The notes under the pieces were generated by a model. It searched no databases, was not told where the DNA came from, and worked only from the letters and a program-made list of their open reading frames with translations. Position numbers and translations under genes: made by a program. A DNA stretch of 64,000 nucleotides from SKVR01 sp037441525. Lineage in GTDB: Bacteria > Bacteroidota > Bacteroidia > Bacteroidales > UBA7960. The stretch spans positions 1-64,000 of the forward strand of contig JBBISA010000002.1 of assembly GCA_037441525.1 (NCBI GenBank), read 5' to 3'. Of this stretch, positions 52,943-62,643 are shown piece after piece; positions within the stretch are counted from its first letter, which is position 1, and the number at the start of each line of letters is the position of its first letter.

Positions 52943-53614
52943 TTGCACACTCCATTTATCAATATTCACAGCCACAATCCTTCTTCCTCAGGCGAAATTA
53001 CTATTCAGAATTTTATTAGTAGCAGAGACAGGATTCTGGTCGATGAGTTTCAGGATTATTTTTCTGTTGGTTTGCATCCCTGGTTTCTTGAATCTGAAGA
53101 GTATGTCAGGAATGGGATTACGGCCATTGAAATTTTTGCCTTGCAGAAAAATTGCCTGGCAATTGGAGAGGCAGGGCTTGACAAAGTATGCAATACTCCA
53201 GGCCAATTGCAGTATTATGCTTTTAGGTGTCAGGTTGAATTATCCGAACGCTTACACAAACCGATGATAATTCATCAGGTAAGGTCACCGAATGAAGTAA
53301 TAAAATTAAGGAAAGCTCTTAGGTGCACTCAACCCTGGGTAATACATGGTTTTCAAGGTAGTTTTGAGCAGGCGAATCAAATTATTGAAAACGGATGTTA
53401 CATTTCACTTGGAAAAAGCTTGTTAAAACCCACTTTGAAACTGCTTAAGATTGGTGAACAACTTAGTTGCGATTATTTTTTTTTGGAGACAGATAATTCG
53501 GATTATTCAATTGGACAGATTTATGCAGCTGCCTCAACCCTTTTCAAAGTTTCTTCAGAAGTCCTGAAGGAAAAACAGTATGATAATTTTCTAAGAGTTT
53601 TTCACCCATTTTAA
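52943..53614 (+). CDS. TatD-family metal-dependent hydrolase
   Basis: 223 aa with a TTG start, chosen because INIHSH begins 5 codons later. Metal ligands are His-x-His (residues 9-11), Glu in IGEAGLD near 74, His in PMIIHQVR near 110, His in WVIHGFQG near 134 and Asp in FLETDNSD near 182. TatD proteins are 3'-5' nucleases or related hydrolases. The chain is about 30 residues shorter than E. coli TatD, and the ligand set looks intact. It is 9 bases upstream of tcdA and likely co-transcribed. Confidence 0.85.
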   Translation: MHTPFINIHSHNPSSSGEITIQNFISSRDRILVDEFQDYFSVGLHPWFLESEEYVRNGITAIEIFALQKNCLAIGEAGLDKVCNTPGQLQYYAFRCQVELSERLHKPMIIHQVRSPNEVIKLRKALRCTQPWVIHGFQGSFEQANQIIENGCYISLGKSLLKPTLKLLKIGEQLSCDYFFLETDNSDYSIGQIYAAASTLFKVSSEVLKEKQYDNFLRVFHPF

Positions 53615-53623
53615 TTTACCAAT

Positions 53624-54394
53624 ATGGAGATACCCAACTGGCAGGAGCGTACCATGCTTTTGTTTGATGAGGAAAAAGTAATAAAGCTTAACCGGTCGCA
53701 TGTGCTGGTGGCAGGTTTAGGTGGAGTAGGGGGTTATGCGGCCGAAATGCTCTGTCGTGCCGGAATTGGTGAAATGACTATCATTGATGGCGACAAGGTG
53801 CAGGACTCTAACCGAAACCGCCAGCTTCTGGCATTGTCGGGTACTTTGGGGCACCGCAAAGCTCATTTGATGCGGCAAAGGCTATTAGATATTAATCCTG
53901 AGCTGAAACTCCATGTTATTGACGAATTTATCCGCGATGAACGCACCAATGAAATACTCGAAACTCCTTTTGATTACGTAGTTGATGCCATTGACACTCT
54001 GTCACCCAAAATATTTCTTATCAAACAGGTTCTCTTTAAAGGCTATCCGCTTGTAAGCAGCATGGGGGCCGGGGGCAAAACAGATCCCACACAAATTAAG
54101 GTGGCCGACTTTTCCGAAACTTACCAATGCAATCTTGCCCGGATGCTGAGGAAAAGATTGAAAAACCTTTGTGTAAGAGCAGGTTTCAAAACTGTTTTCT
54201 CGCCTGAGATAAGCGACGATGAAGCCTTGATAATGGTTGAAAACGAACCCAATAAAAAAACTACTGTAGGTACGGTAAGTTACATGCCGGCAGTATTTGG
54301 TTGTGTTCTGGCATCTGTGGCTATCCGTGACCTTCTTCAAATCCCTGTGGAACTTGCCAAACGACCCTGCCGAAAAACAAAGGGAAACAACTAA
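53624..54394 (+). CDS. tcdA: tRNA threonylcarbamoyladenosine dehydratase
   Basis: 256 aa of the ThiF/MoeB E1-like fold. It has the nucleotide-binding GLGGVGGYAAEML near residues 31-43, DGDKVQDSNRNRQLL near 56, and the DAIDTLSPKIFLI motif near 121 that is typical of TcdA/CsdL. TcdA converts t6A in tRNA to cyclic ct6A using ATP. It lies directly after tatD and has a good start ATG. Confidence 0.9.
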   Translation: MEIPNWQERTMLLFDEEKVIKLNRSHVLVAGLGGVGGYAAEMLCRAGIGEMTIIDGDKVQDSNRNRQLLALSGTLGHRKAHLMRQRLLDINPELKLHVIDEFIRDERTNEILETPFDYVVDAIDTLSPKIFLIKQVLFKGYPLVSSMGAGGKTDPTQIKVADFSETYQCNLARMLRKRLKNLCVRAGFKTVFSPEISDDEALIMVENEPNKKTTVGTVSYMPAVFGCVLASVAIRDLLQIPVELAKRPCRKTKGNN

Positions 54395-54454
54395 CCGAAT
54401 CGCATCATTATTAACACATCCCTTTTATCGCCCCCTTTTTCGCAAACCTTTCCT

Positions 54455-54462
54455 TATCTTTG
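54455..54462 (+). promoter_or_regulatory. Candidate -7 promoter element (TATCTTTG) for ettA
   Basis: Matches TAnnTTTG 32 bases before the ettA ATG. Confidence 0.6.
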
Positions 54463-54494
54463 CACCTGAATTTTAACAACAAAATAATGCTGAT

Positions 54495-56171
54495 ATGAGC
54501 GACGATAAGAAGATAATTTTCTCAATGGTAGGGGTTAGTAAAGTATTTCCCCCATCAAAACAAGTACTCAAAGATATTTACCTGTCATTTTTTTACGGAG
54601 CCAAAATAGGCATCATTGGGCTAAATGGTTCTGGTAAATCAACTCTGATGCGCATTATTGCCGGAGTTGAAAAATCATTTCAAGGCAATGTGGTATTTTC
54701 ACCGGGATATTCAGTAGGATACCTCGAACAGGATCCACAACTGGATAACACCAAAACTGTAAGGCAGATTGTTGAGGAAGGGGTTCAGCATGTGGTGGAT
54801 GTGCTCAAGGAATACGAGGCGATTAATATGAAATTTGCCGAGCCCATGAGCGATGACGAAATGACTAAACTTATTGAAAGACAAGGCGAAGTTTCTGATC
54901 TGATAGTTCAATACAACGGATGGGAGCTTGATAGCAGACTCGAGAGGGCAATGGACGCACTTAGGTGTCCTGACCAGGATGAGAACGTTGCTCATCTTAG
55001 CGGGGGTGAACGTCGCAGGGTTGCATTGTGCAGGCTCTTGTTGCAGGAACCCGATATCCTTTTGCTCGACGAACCTACCAACCACCTTGATGCTGAATCG
55101 GTAGAATGGCTCGAAGTGCACCTGAAACAATACAAAGGAACCGTTATTGCCATTACGCACGACCGTTACTTTTTGGATAATGTTGCCGGCTGGATACTTG
55201 AACTTGACCGTGGCGAGGGAATTCCGTGGAAGGGTAATTACAGCAGCTGGCTCGACCAGAAATCGAAGCGCCTGGCTCAGGAAGAAAAAACCGAAAGCAA
55301 GCGTCGCAAAACCCTTGAGCGGGAGCTTGAATGGGTTCGTATGAACCCCAAAGGACGGCAGGCCAAAGCCAAGGCAAGACTTAACTCCTACGACCGTATG
55401 CTCAACGAAGATGTAAAACAAAAGGAAGAACGGCTGGAAATATTCATACCCAATGGACCACGTCTTGGTTCTCAGGTAGTTGAAGCATCGGGGATTTCCA
55501 AATCATTCAGTGATAAAATATTGTTCGAAAACTTTAGTTTCTCTCTTCCACCCGCTGGAATCGTTGGAATTATTGGGCCCAACGGTGCAGGTAAAACTAC
55601 TCTCTTCCGAATGATTATGGGGCAGGAGAGAGCAGATAACGGCACGTTTACCATTGGCGAAACGGTTAAACTTGGGTATGTAGACCAGGCTCACACTGCA
55701 ATTGACCCCAATAAATCAGTTTGGGAAGTGGTTTCAGAAGGAAATGAGTTGATTAACCTAAGCGGCCGTCAGATCAACAGCAGGGCCTATGTGTCACGAT
55801 TCAACTTTAGTGGTGCAGACCAAGGCAAAAAATGTGGAGTTCTCTCCGGCGGAGAACGAAACAGATTGCACCTTGCCCTTACCCTTAAAAGTGAAGCCAA
55901 TGTTTTACTCCTCGATGAGCCAACCAACGATATTGACGTTAATACGCTCAGAGCCCTGGAAGAAGGTCTGGAAAGCTTTGCCGGCTGCGCAGTAATCATT
56001 ACTCACGACCGTTGGTTCCTCGATAGGGTTGCCACCCATATTATCGCTTTTGAAGGAAACTCTGAAGTGGTATTTTTCGAAGGATCGTATTCTGAATATG
56101 AGGAAAACAAAAAGAAACGCATCGGTGATACTGCTCCCAAGCGCATCAGGTATAAAAAACTAACTGCCTGA
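54495..56171 (+). CDS. ettA: Energy-dependent translational throttle protein EttA (ABC-F ATPase)
   Basis: 558 aa, two ABC domains and no membrane part. Walker A sites are GLNGSGKST (near residue 43) and GPNGAGKTT (near 361); signature motifs are LSGGERRRVALC and LSGGERNRLHLA. An arm domain (about 95-135) and a charged inter-domain linker (KRLAQEEKTESKRRKTLERE, about 255-310) match EttA. EttA binds the ribosomal E site and gates translation by the ATP/ADP ratio. It has its own promoter-like site and precedes a sigma-54 activator by 5 bases, which suggests a shared transcript. Confidence 0.95.
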   Translation: MSDDKKIIFSMVGVSKVFPPSKQVLKDIYLSFFYGAKIGIIGLNGSGKSTLMRIIAGVEKSFQGNVVFSPGYSVGYLEQDPQLDNTKTVRQIVEEGVQHVVDVLKEYEAINMKFAEPMSDDEMTKLIERQGEVSDLIVQYNGWELDSRLERAMDALRCPDQDENVAHLSGGERRRVALCRLLLQEPDILLLDEPTNHLDAESVEWLEVHLKQYKGTVIAITHDRYFLDNVAGWILELDRGEGIPWKGNYSSWLDQKSKRLAQEEKTESKRRKTLERELEWVRMNPKGRQAKAKARLNSYDRMLNEDVKQKEERLEIFIPNGPRLGSQVVEASGISKSFSDKILFENFSFSLPPAGIVGIIGPNGAGKTTLFRMIMGQERADNGTFTIGETVKLGYVDQAHTAIDPNKSVWEVVSEGNELINLSGRQINSRAYVSRFNFSGADQGKKCGVLSGGERNRLHLALTLKSEANVLLLDEPTNDIDVNTLRALEEGLESFAGCAVIITHDRWFLDRVATHIIAFEGNSEVVFFEGSYSEYEENKKKRIGDTAPKRIRYKKLTA

Positions 56172-56176
56172 CAACT

Positions 56177-58138
56177 ATGATTGCTCCGGCAAATTCCATC
56201 CAGGAACATCGCGACAGAGTCAGGGCCTCGCATAAGCGGAGCCTTGATTTTGGCGTTGAGCGCGAAAGGGTAATCCCTGACCGTGCCCTTAAAGGTGTTG
56301 ATCTGGAGCAATGCCTCGATAAAAACTCCCGGTTGCTCAGCCTTGCCCGACCATTCATTCACCTGTTAAGCGAGTTTCTGGCTACCAGCGGCTTCATCAT
56401 TATTCTAACGGATGAGCAATGTTGCATACTCGAAATGGACGGCGACGAATCGGTACTTCGCGAAACCCAAACCTGGGGCTTGGTAAAAGGGGTTTTTATA
56501 AGTGAACAAAGTATTGGAACAAACGCAATAAGCATAGCCTTATATGAGAATAGCCCTGTGCAGATTACCGGGCAGGAGCATTTTGCCAGGGTGTTTCATC
56601 AATGGACCTGTTCAGCTGCTCCCATTCACGATGAAAAAGGAACCACAATAGGTTGTATAAATCTGAGTGGGCATTTAGATAAAGATTACCCACACATTCT
56701 TGGGCTTGTTGTGGCTTCAGCAAAAGCTATCGAGTACCAGTTGCGGAGTTCATTCTCTGAAATGAGGGTAAAGGAAGCCTATCATTTTGTATCTCAGATA
56801 CTCAATACTCTTGAGTTTGGTGTAATGGCAACCGACATAAACGGCAGGATTAGAAGGGCTAACAACCTTACTGCTGGTTTGCTGCGTGTCCCAATTGAGA
56901 TGATTGAACATAGGTTTATGGAAGATTTTATCCCATCATGGCCAGGTTTGATCAAGCAGATAAAAAACCACGAAATCATTATAGACGAGGAAGTGCAGAT
57001 AATTCGCGGAGCGGGAAAAGATGCCTTCAACCTCAATGTTTATCCATTAACCGACGGCGATGGCACCATAAGCGGTACCGTGGTTACCATTCGCGATATG
57101 AAGCGGGTATATAAAATGGTAAACAAATATACCGGCATGGAAGCACGTTATAACTTCGATGACCTGATTGGCGAAAGTGATGAAATGAAGCGGATAATTG
57201 AATATTGCCGCAATATTGCCAGTAGCCCAAGCACGGTTCTTATTCAGGGCGAAAGCGGAACAGGGAAAGAGGTTCTTGCGCAATCTATTCACAACTACAG
57301 TACACGCCGCGAAGGAGGATTTGTAGCCCTTAACTGTGGCGCCATTCCAGAAACCCTTATTGAAAGCGAGCTCTTTGGATATAGCGAAGGTGCTTTTACC
57401 AGCGCTAAAAAAGGAGGCAAGCCAGGCAAGTTTGAACTGGCCAATGGTGGCACCCTTTTTCTTGATGAAATCGGAGAAATGGCTCTCGATATGCAGGTGA
57501 AGCTGCTCAGAGCATTGCAGGAGCGAACCATTACCAGGGTGGGCGGAGACAAGACCATTCCCGTTGATGTCCGCATTATTGCTGCTACCAACCGCAATCT
57601 TATTGATCTGGTTAAGGAAGGGAAGTTTCGTCAGGATTTGTACTACAGGCTCAGCGTAATTCCGGTTTACATTCCTCCCTTACGAAACCGACGCGAAGAT
57701 ATACCCATGCTCATCAGTTTCTTTCTTAGTCTTAAATCGGTTAAGCTGAGAAAAAGGATGCCCGATATGGACAATAAACTTTTTAAGAAACTTGTGCATT
57801 ACGACTGGCCGGGCAACGTACGCGAACTGGAGAATTTCATAGAAAAATATGTAAACTTTGATGGCAAAGTGCAATGGGCCGATGATTTAATAAATATGCA
57901 AGGATTTCGCGAAAAACCTGTCTCAACAGCATCGCTAAGTATTGCAGATACTGCTTTACCCAAACAATCCGATGATGATCCCCCTAAGGTTATTTCACTT
58001 GAAGAAATGGAAAAAAATGCTATCATCGATGCCATCTCAGTGTTTGATCACAATATGACCCGTGTGGCGTCAGCACTGGGGATAAGCCGAAATGCCCTAT
58101 ATCAGAAAATGAAAAGACACGAAATAAAGGGAAGATAA
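56177..58138 (+). CDS. Sigma-54-dependent transcriptional activator (AcoR-like)
   Basis: 653 aa. The N-terminal half (about 1-195) resembles an AcoR-type GAF signal domain; a PAS-like domain spans about 205-320. The AAA+ domain has Walker A GESGTGKE near 357, GAFTSA near 412 and Walker B GTLFLDEIGEM near 427. The C-terminus has a Fis-type HTH (MTRVASALGISRNALYQKMK near 628). The sigma-54 contact loop is GAFTSA rather than the usual GAFTGA; this change is known to reduce or alter activity in some regulators. The likely effector and targets are unknown. It may be co-transcribed with ettA. Confidence 0.9.
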   Translation: MIAPANSIQEHRDRVRASHKRSLDFGVERERVIPDRALKGVDLEQCLDKNSRLLSLARPFIHLLSEFLATSGFIIILTDEQCCILEMDGDESVLRETQTWGLVKGVFISEQSIGTNAISIALYENSPVQITGQEHFARVFHQWTCSAAPIHDEKGTTIGCINLSGHLDKDYPHILGLVVASAKAIEYQLRSSFSEMRVKEAYHFVSQILNTLEFGVMATDINGRIRRANNLTAGLLRVPIEMIEHRFMEDFIPSWPGLIKQIKNHEIIIDEEVQIIRGAGKDAFNLNVYPLTDGDGTISGTVVTIRDMKRVYKMVNKYTGMEARYNFDDLIGESDEMKRIIEYCRNIASSPSTVLIQGESGTGKEVLAQSIHNYSTRREGGFVALNCGAIPETLIESELFGYSEGAFTSAKKGGKPGKFELANGGTLFLDEIGEMALDMQVKLLRALQERTITRVGGDKTIPVDVRIIAATNRNLIDLVKEGKFRQDLYYRLSVIPVYIPPLRNRREDIPMLISFFLSLKSVKLRKRMPDMDNKLFKKLVHYDWPGNVRELENFIEKYVNFDGKVQWADDLINMQGFREKPVSTASLSIADTALPKQSDDDPPKVISLEEMEKNAIIDAISVFDHNMTRVASALGISRNALYQKMKRHEIKGR

Positions 58139-58483
58139 TTATCCGCCCGCTTTTTTTGCCTTATAACCGGTTTTAAGCAAAATATCCAGCACCTTGTCCC
58201 TTAAATCACCCTGGAGCAGAATTTCCCCATCCTTTACCGAACCTCCTACACCACATTTATTTTTAAGCAATTTGCCCAATTGTTCCAGGTCGGCATCGGT
58301 GCCTGTAAACCCTTCAATAAGAGTAACAGTTTTGCCTCCACGTCCTTTTTTACTGAGCATTATTTTCAGGTTTTGCTTGTCCACCGGAAGTGTTGCCTGC
58401 CCTTCAGTTGGTTTTGAAAAATCAAAGTCTTTATTAGTGGAATAAACGATATTTCCTTTGGATTGGATTTCTTTTTTTGTCAT
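58139..58483 (-). CDS. SUI1/YciH-type translation initiation factor-like protein
   Basis: 114 aa from the ATG at 58483; the frame to 58501 would start inside the upstream gene. It has the SUI1 (eIF1-like) core: KGRGGKTVTLIEGFTG near residue 50, the Lys/Cys KNKCGVGGSVKDGEILLQGD near 75. It may act on start-codon choice. It is in an operon with the lipid kinase upstream (17-base gap). Its stop directly abuts the stop of the sigma-54 activator on the opposite strand. Confidence 0.88.
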   Translation of the reverse strand: MTKKEIQSKGNIVYSTNKDFDFSKPTEGQATLPVDKQNLKIMLSKKGRGGKTVTLIEGFTGTDADLEQLGKLLKNKCGVGGSVKDGEILLQGDLRDKVLDILLKTGYKAKKAGG

Positions 58484-58500
58484 GAGGATAAGTATAAACA

Positions 58501-59373
58501 TTAAACCAATACGGCCAAAGATAAGGGGTTTATTTTTACTTCCACCACCTTTTCCGGGGGCAAAGGGTCACCATCGATATGAATCTCTGTGGGTCGGGAT
58601 GCGGTAATTATAGCTGACTGTGCTGCAATATAACTTATGAAACCAGTTCTGTTGGCTCTGTTTGTAAGCAAGGCAATGGCAAATACAGGGGCATACCACA
58701 AGAGAAATGGTTTTACGATGCAAATATCAAGGATGGAATCGTCAGGTTTTGCATGGGGGGCAATTACTGCCCTGTTGCCAAACTGATTGGAATTAGCAAT
58801 GCTTATCAGGAAGGCATCCGTTTCAATTTTTACATTGCCTGATAAAATACTAAACCGCACCGGTTTATATTTTGGAAAGTTTATTAATGCTGTTTTTACG
58901 TATGAAAAAAAACCGCGCCTTTTTTCTCGCGCAAATTCGTTGGCAACCTTCGCATCGAAACCTATCCCGGCAAGGTTGCAGCCAAAATGACCATTAAGTA
59001 TATAGGTGTCTATTTTTTTGGGAGAAAACCGGTTAATAATAACCATACTCTTTGCCGCATCAAGGGGAATTCCCAGATGCCTGGCCAAACCATTCCCTGA
59101 GCCATTGGGTATAATACCAAGTTTTACCGGGGTATTAACAAGGGCTGAGGCAACTTCATTTACTGAGCCATCGCCCCCGGCAATTATTACGGCATCAAGG
59201 TTTTCTTCAACTGCTGTGCGCGAAAGTTCAAAGGCATGACGGGGATATTTGGTAAATACAATTTCATATTCGCACCCCGAAGTGCAAACATGTTTCTCAA
59301 TAATTTTTCGTGTTTTGTTTTTATCGTTTATACCCGAAATGGGATTGATAATAAACAGCAGTTTTCTTTTCAA
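58501..59373 (-). CDS. Diacylglycerol/lipid kinase family protein (YegS/DagK-like)
   Basis: 290 aa. The DAG-kinase catalytic domain has the N-terminal LLFIINPISG (residues 4-13), the nucleotide loop IIAGGDGSVNEVA near 62 and IPNGSGNGLARHLGI near 88. The C-terminal half is a beta-rich domain (FGCNLAGIGFDAKVANEFA). It phosphorylates diacylglycerol or a related lipid or sphingoid base. It precedes the SUI1 gene as an operon partner. Confidence 0.92.
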   Translation of the reverse strand: MKRKLLFIINPISGINDKNKTRKIIEKHVCTSGCEYEIVFTKYPRHAFELSRTAVEENLDAVIIAGGDGSVNEVASALVNTPVKLGIIPNGSGNGLARHLGIPLDAAKSMVIINRFSPKKIDTYILNGHFGCNLAGIGFDAKVANEFAREKRRGFFSYVKTALINFPKYKPVRFSILSGNVKIETDAFLISIANSNQFGNRAVIAPHAKPDDSILDICIVKPFLLWYAPVFAIALLTNRANRTGFISYIAAQSAIITASRPTEIHIDGDPLPPEKVVEVKINPLSLAVLV

Positions 59374-59397
59374 GTTAGGATGTGTTTGCCATAAAAT

Positions 59398-59432
59398 AAA
59401 ACCGGGATGTTGTAATCAAATCCCGGTTTTTT
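59398..59432. terminator. Terminator between ferritin and the lipid kinase
   Basis: AAACCGGGAT pairs with ATCCCGGTTT, with A- and T-runs on both sides. On the minus strand it ends the ferritin transcript 30 bases past its stop. Confidence 0.8.
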
Positions 59433-59461
59433 GAGTTTAGCCATTGATGCGATAAACTTAT

Positions 59462-59968
59462 TTATTCAGTTTCAGAGGCTTCTGCAGCCCTGAGGGTCAT
59501 TATGTCCCTGTCGAACTGGTAAAGGCTGCCATCGCCCGCCAGACTCAACTTATCAAGTATTTTCTGCACTGAAGATTCTTCCTCGAGCTGCTCATTTACA
59601 AACCATTGCACCCAGCTGTGGGTAGTAAAATCCTTTTCTTCAATGGCTACAGCAACAATATTGTTGATGGATAGTGTAACCATTTGTTCGTGCTCCAGTG
59701 CGCCTTCAAAGGCAGCTTTTATACTGGGAAAGTCTGTTGGAGGCTGTTTTACCGGAGGCACAATTGCTTTGCCACCTCTTTCATTCACGTACTTAATAAA
59801 TTTTAGCATGTGCAATATTTCTTCCTGGTGCTGGGCATAAAACCAGTTGGATATTCCTTCCAGACCTTTGGTTTCGGCCCATGATGCCATTGAAAGATAA
59901 AGTTGTGCGGCATAAGCTTCCTTTTCTACCTGGCTATTCAGAATTTCTTCAATCTTTTTCTTTAACAT
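59462..59968 (-). CDS. ftnA: Ferritin
   Basis: 168 aa, four-helix ferritin fold. Ferroxidase-site residues are Glu in EKEAYAAQLYLSMASW near residue 17, Glu and His in QHQEEILHMLKF near 48-53, and Glu in LEHEQMV near 93. The subunits assemble into an iron-storing shell. The length and lack of signal peptide are normal. Regulation is not visible beyond a promoter-like element at 60011. Confidence 0.95.
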   Translation of the reverse strand: MLKKKIEEILNSQVEKEAYAAQLYLSMASWAETKGLEGISNWFYAQHQEEILHMLKFIKYVNERGGKAIVPPVKQPPTDFPSIKAAFEGALEHEQMVTLSINNIVAVAIEEKDFTTHSWVQWFVNEQLEEESSVQKILDKLSLAGDGSLYQFDRDIMTLRAAEASETE

Positions 59969-60010
59969 ATCCTACGCTTTTAATGGTTAATAATCCTGAT
60001 TTTGCAGGTT

Positions 60011-60018
60011 CAAAGTTA
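60011..60018 (-). promoter_or_regulatory. Candidate -7 promoter element for ferritin
   Basis: The minus strand reads TAACTTTG, matching TAnnTTTG, 42 bases before the ATG. No iron box is evident. Confidence 0.5.
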
Positions 60019-60091
60019 ACAAATAAAAACCCGGAAACATAATGGCTGTTGGCGAATTGTGCTCCCAGGCATTCATAAAAACATCTAAATA

Positions 60092-60976
60092 TTATGCGTT
60101 GAGAGCATCGGCGCCACCCACTATTTCCACAATTTCGTTGGTAATGGATGCCTGACGCACCTTATTATATGTAATGGTCAGATTTTTCAGTAATTCGGTT
60201 GCATTGTCAGTTGCCTTGTGCATGGCTGTCATTCGGGCTCCCTGTTCACTCGCATAGGAATCAAGCAATATACGGTACACGCAGGTTTGAATAACCTTCG
60301 GAACCAACTCTTCCAGAATCTCCTTTTTCGAAGGTTCGAGTATGTATTCTACTTCTTCACGCGGATTCAGAGGCCCATTTGCAGATTTGGTTTCCAGGGT
60401 TAAAGGCAATATTTTTTCAATTTCGAGCTCATAGCGGGCTGCGTTTACGAAACGGTTGTAAATAAAGTCTACACGCTGGTATTGGCCACTTTCGATGGTA
60501 GACATCGCCTTACGGGCAAATTCAAACGCACTCTCGAACGATATTTTCTCAATAATATCATGAAAGGTAAACTCCGTTTCATATTTGCTTTTTCTTAAAA
60601 CGTCTTCACCTTTTTTCCCTACCATCCACAATTTTATTTTAAGGCCTTGCTCACGGAGCTCGTGCAAATGGTTTACGGCTTTTTTTAATAGATTAGAATT
60701 AAAAGTTCCACACAATCCCTTATTCGCAGTAATAACCACCACAAGCACATTGGTTACAGGTTTGGCAACACACAACACATTTTTGTCTTCTTCCCTAAGC
60801 CCTTTGTTCAGGTTGTTAAGAATGGAGCGCAGGTGTTCTTCATAGGGTCTGAGGTTCTGAATGGCATTCTGGCCTTTCCGCAACTTCGATGCCGATACCA
60901 TTTTCATTGCACTGGTTATCTGGCGGGTAGACTTAATGGATGCAATTCTTACTCTTACTTCCTTTAAATTGGCCAT
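60092..60976 (-). CDS. atpG: ATP synthase gamma subunit
   Basis: 294 aa. The N-terminal helix (VRVRIASIKSTRQITSAMKMV; first 20 residues diagnostic) and the C-terminal helix MTAMHKATDNATELLKNLTITYNKVRQASITNEI (its start MTAMHKATDNATE is diagnostic) form the coiled-coil rotor shaft of F1. It is the last gene of the atpE-F-H-A-G run here; the ferritin gene follows and no beta or epsilon gene is present. Confidence 0.97.
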   Translation of the reverse strand: MANLKEVRVRIASIKSTRQITSAMKMVSASKLRKGQNAIQNLRPYEEHLRSILNNLNKGLREEDKNVLCVAKPVTNVLVVVITANKGLCGTFNSNLLKKAVNHLHELREQGLKIKLWMVGKKGEDVLRKSKYETEFTFHDIIEKISFESAFEFARKAMSTIESGQYQRVDFIYNRFVNAARYELEIEKILPLTLETKSANGPLNPREEVEYILEPSKKEILEELVPKVIQTCVYRILLDSYASEQGARMTAMHKATDNATELLKNLTITYNKVRQASITNEIVEIVGGADALNA

Positions 60977-60999
60977 GTGTTGTATGAATTGATAATTTA

Positions 61000-62586
61000 T
61001 TAGCTATGAGATAATTTCTCTACAATCATTGAGGCAGTATCTTCAAGTACCATGGCAATATCGTCATTGAAAACTCCTTTTCTAAGTTCATCAAGTGTAG
61101 AACGGTGATTATTGTCGAGGTAATCGAGGTACATTTCTTCAAACTTTGCCACCTTTCTGATTTCGAGTTTTCTGAGAAGGCCTTTGGTACCACAGTAAAC
61201 AATGCTGATTTGCTTTTCAACAGGCACAGGTTTGTATTGGCTTTGCTTTAATATTTCAACGTTGCGGGCGCCTTTGTCAAGTACAGATTGTGTTGCGGCA
61301 TCGAGGTCAGAACCAAATTTTGAGAAAGCTTCGAGTTCACGGTACTGTGCCTGGTCGAGTTTTAGTGTTCCGGCAATTTTCTTCATGGGTTTAATCTGGG
61401 CGTTTCCACCCACCCTTGATACAGAAATTCCCACATTGATGGCTGGCCTTATGCCGGCGTTGAACAGGTTCGATTCGAGGAATATTTGCCCGTCGGTAAT
61501 GGAAATTACGTTGGTAGGGATGTATGCAGAAACATCGCCTGCCTGTGTTTCAATAATTGGAAGGGCGGTTAAAGATCCGCCTCCCTTAATACGTCCTTTA
61601 AGCGATTCCGGAACGTCGTTCATTTGCTGTGCAATTTCATCAGAATTGATGATTTTGGCAGCTCTTTCGAGCAAGCGGCTGTGGAGGTAAAAAACATCTC
61701 CAGGGTATGCTTCACGACCTGGTGGTCTTCGCAACAACAACGATACTTCCCTGTAAGATACAGCCTGTTTGGAAAGGTCGTCGTAAATAACCAGTGCCGG
61801 CCTGCCGGTATCTCTGAAATACTCTCCGATGGCCGCTCCGGCAAATGGAGCATAAAACTGCATGGCTGCGGGGTCGCTGGCATTGGCAGAAACAATGGTA
61901 GTATATTGCATTGCACCATGTTTTTCGAGTGTGCTCATAATGTTTGCCACAGTTGATCCCTTCTGGCCTACGGCAACATAAATGCAATAAACTGGTTCTC
62001 CTTTTTCGAAGAACTCTTTTTGATTGATAATGGTATCTATGGCAATGGCGCTTTTTCCAGTCTGACGGTCACCAATGATGAGTTCCCTCTGTCCCCGACC
62101 TATTGGAATCATTGAGTCGATGGCCTTAATTCCTGTTTGCAGCGGTTCATTAACAGGTTGCCTGAATATTACCCCGGGGGCTTTGCGCTCGAGAGGCATT
62201 TCGAAGAGTTCACCATCAAGCAGACCTTTGCCATCAATAGGCATTCCAAGGGTGTTGATTACCCTGCCAAGCAACCCTTCGCCCACTTTAATGGATGCGA
62301 TTTTCTTAGTTCGCTTCACAAGGTGTCCTTCTTTTACATTCAGTGCTTCGCCCAAAAGAACAACTCCAACATTATCCTCCTCAAGGTTTAGCACTACACC
62401 CTGAAGTTCTGAGTCGTCAAACTCGATCAATTCTCCACTTTTAACCTTCGAAAGGCCATAAATTCTGGCAATTCCATCACCGATCTGAAGCACTGTACCT
62501 GTTTCTTCCAGTTCGGTCTGCATCTGGAAACCAGACATTTCCTTACGCAATATTGCAGATATTTCTGCCGGTTTTATTTCTGCCAT
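61000..62586 (-). CDS. atpA: ATP synthase alpha subunit
   Basis: 528 aa. Regulatory nucleotide-binding F1 subunit: Walker A GDRQTGKSAIA near residue 169, and ALVIYDDLSKQA near 265 with the conserved Asp. The region RPPGREAYPGD and the arginine-finger area (ISVSRVGGNAQ near 377) are conserved. Length is slightly above the E. coli enzyme. It lies between atpH and atpG. Confidence 0.98.
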   Translation of the reverse strand: MAEIKPAEISAILRKEMSGFQMQTELEETGTVLQIGDGIARIYGLSKVKSGELIEFDDSELQGVVLNLEEDNVGVVLLGEALNVKEGHLVKRTKKIASIKVGEGLLGRVINTLGMPIDGKGLLDGELFEMPLERKAPGVIFRQPVNEPLQTGIKAIDSMIPIGRGQRELIIGDRQTGKSAIAIDTIINQKEFFEKGEPVYCIYVAVGQKGSTVANIMSTLEKHGAMQYTTIVSANASDPAAMQFYAPFAGAAIGEYFRDTGRPALVIYDDLSKQAVSYREVSLLLRRPPGREAYPGDVFYLHSRLLERAAKIINSDEIAQQMNDVPESLKGRIKGGGSLTALPIIETQAGDVSAYIPTNVISITDGQIFLESNLFNAGIRPAINVGISVSRVGGNAQIKPMKKIAGTLKLDQAQYRELEAFSKFGSDLDAATQSVLDKGARNVEILKQSQYKPVPVEKQISIVYCGTKGLLRKLEIRKVAKFEEMYLDYLDNNHRSTLDELRKGVFNDDIAMVLEDTASMIVEKLSHS

Positions 62587-62643
62587 AGTAATTTGTCTTT
62601 TTTTACTCTCTTCTTTTTGAACTGTATTATTCCCGCAGGCATT

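Noticed and set aside
54711..55421. 236-codon minus-strand open frame
   Set aside because: Antisense shadow of the ettA gene.
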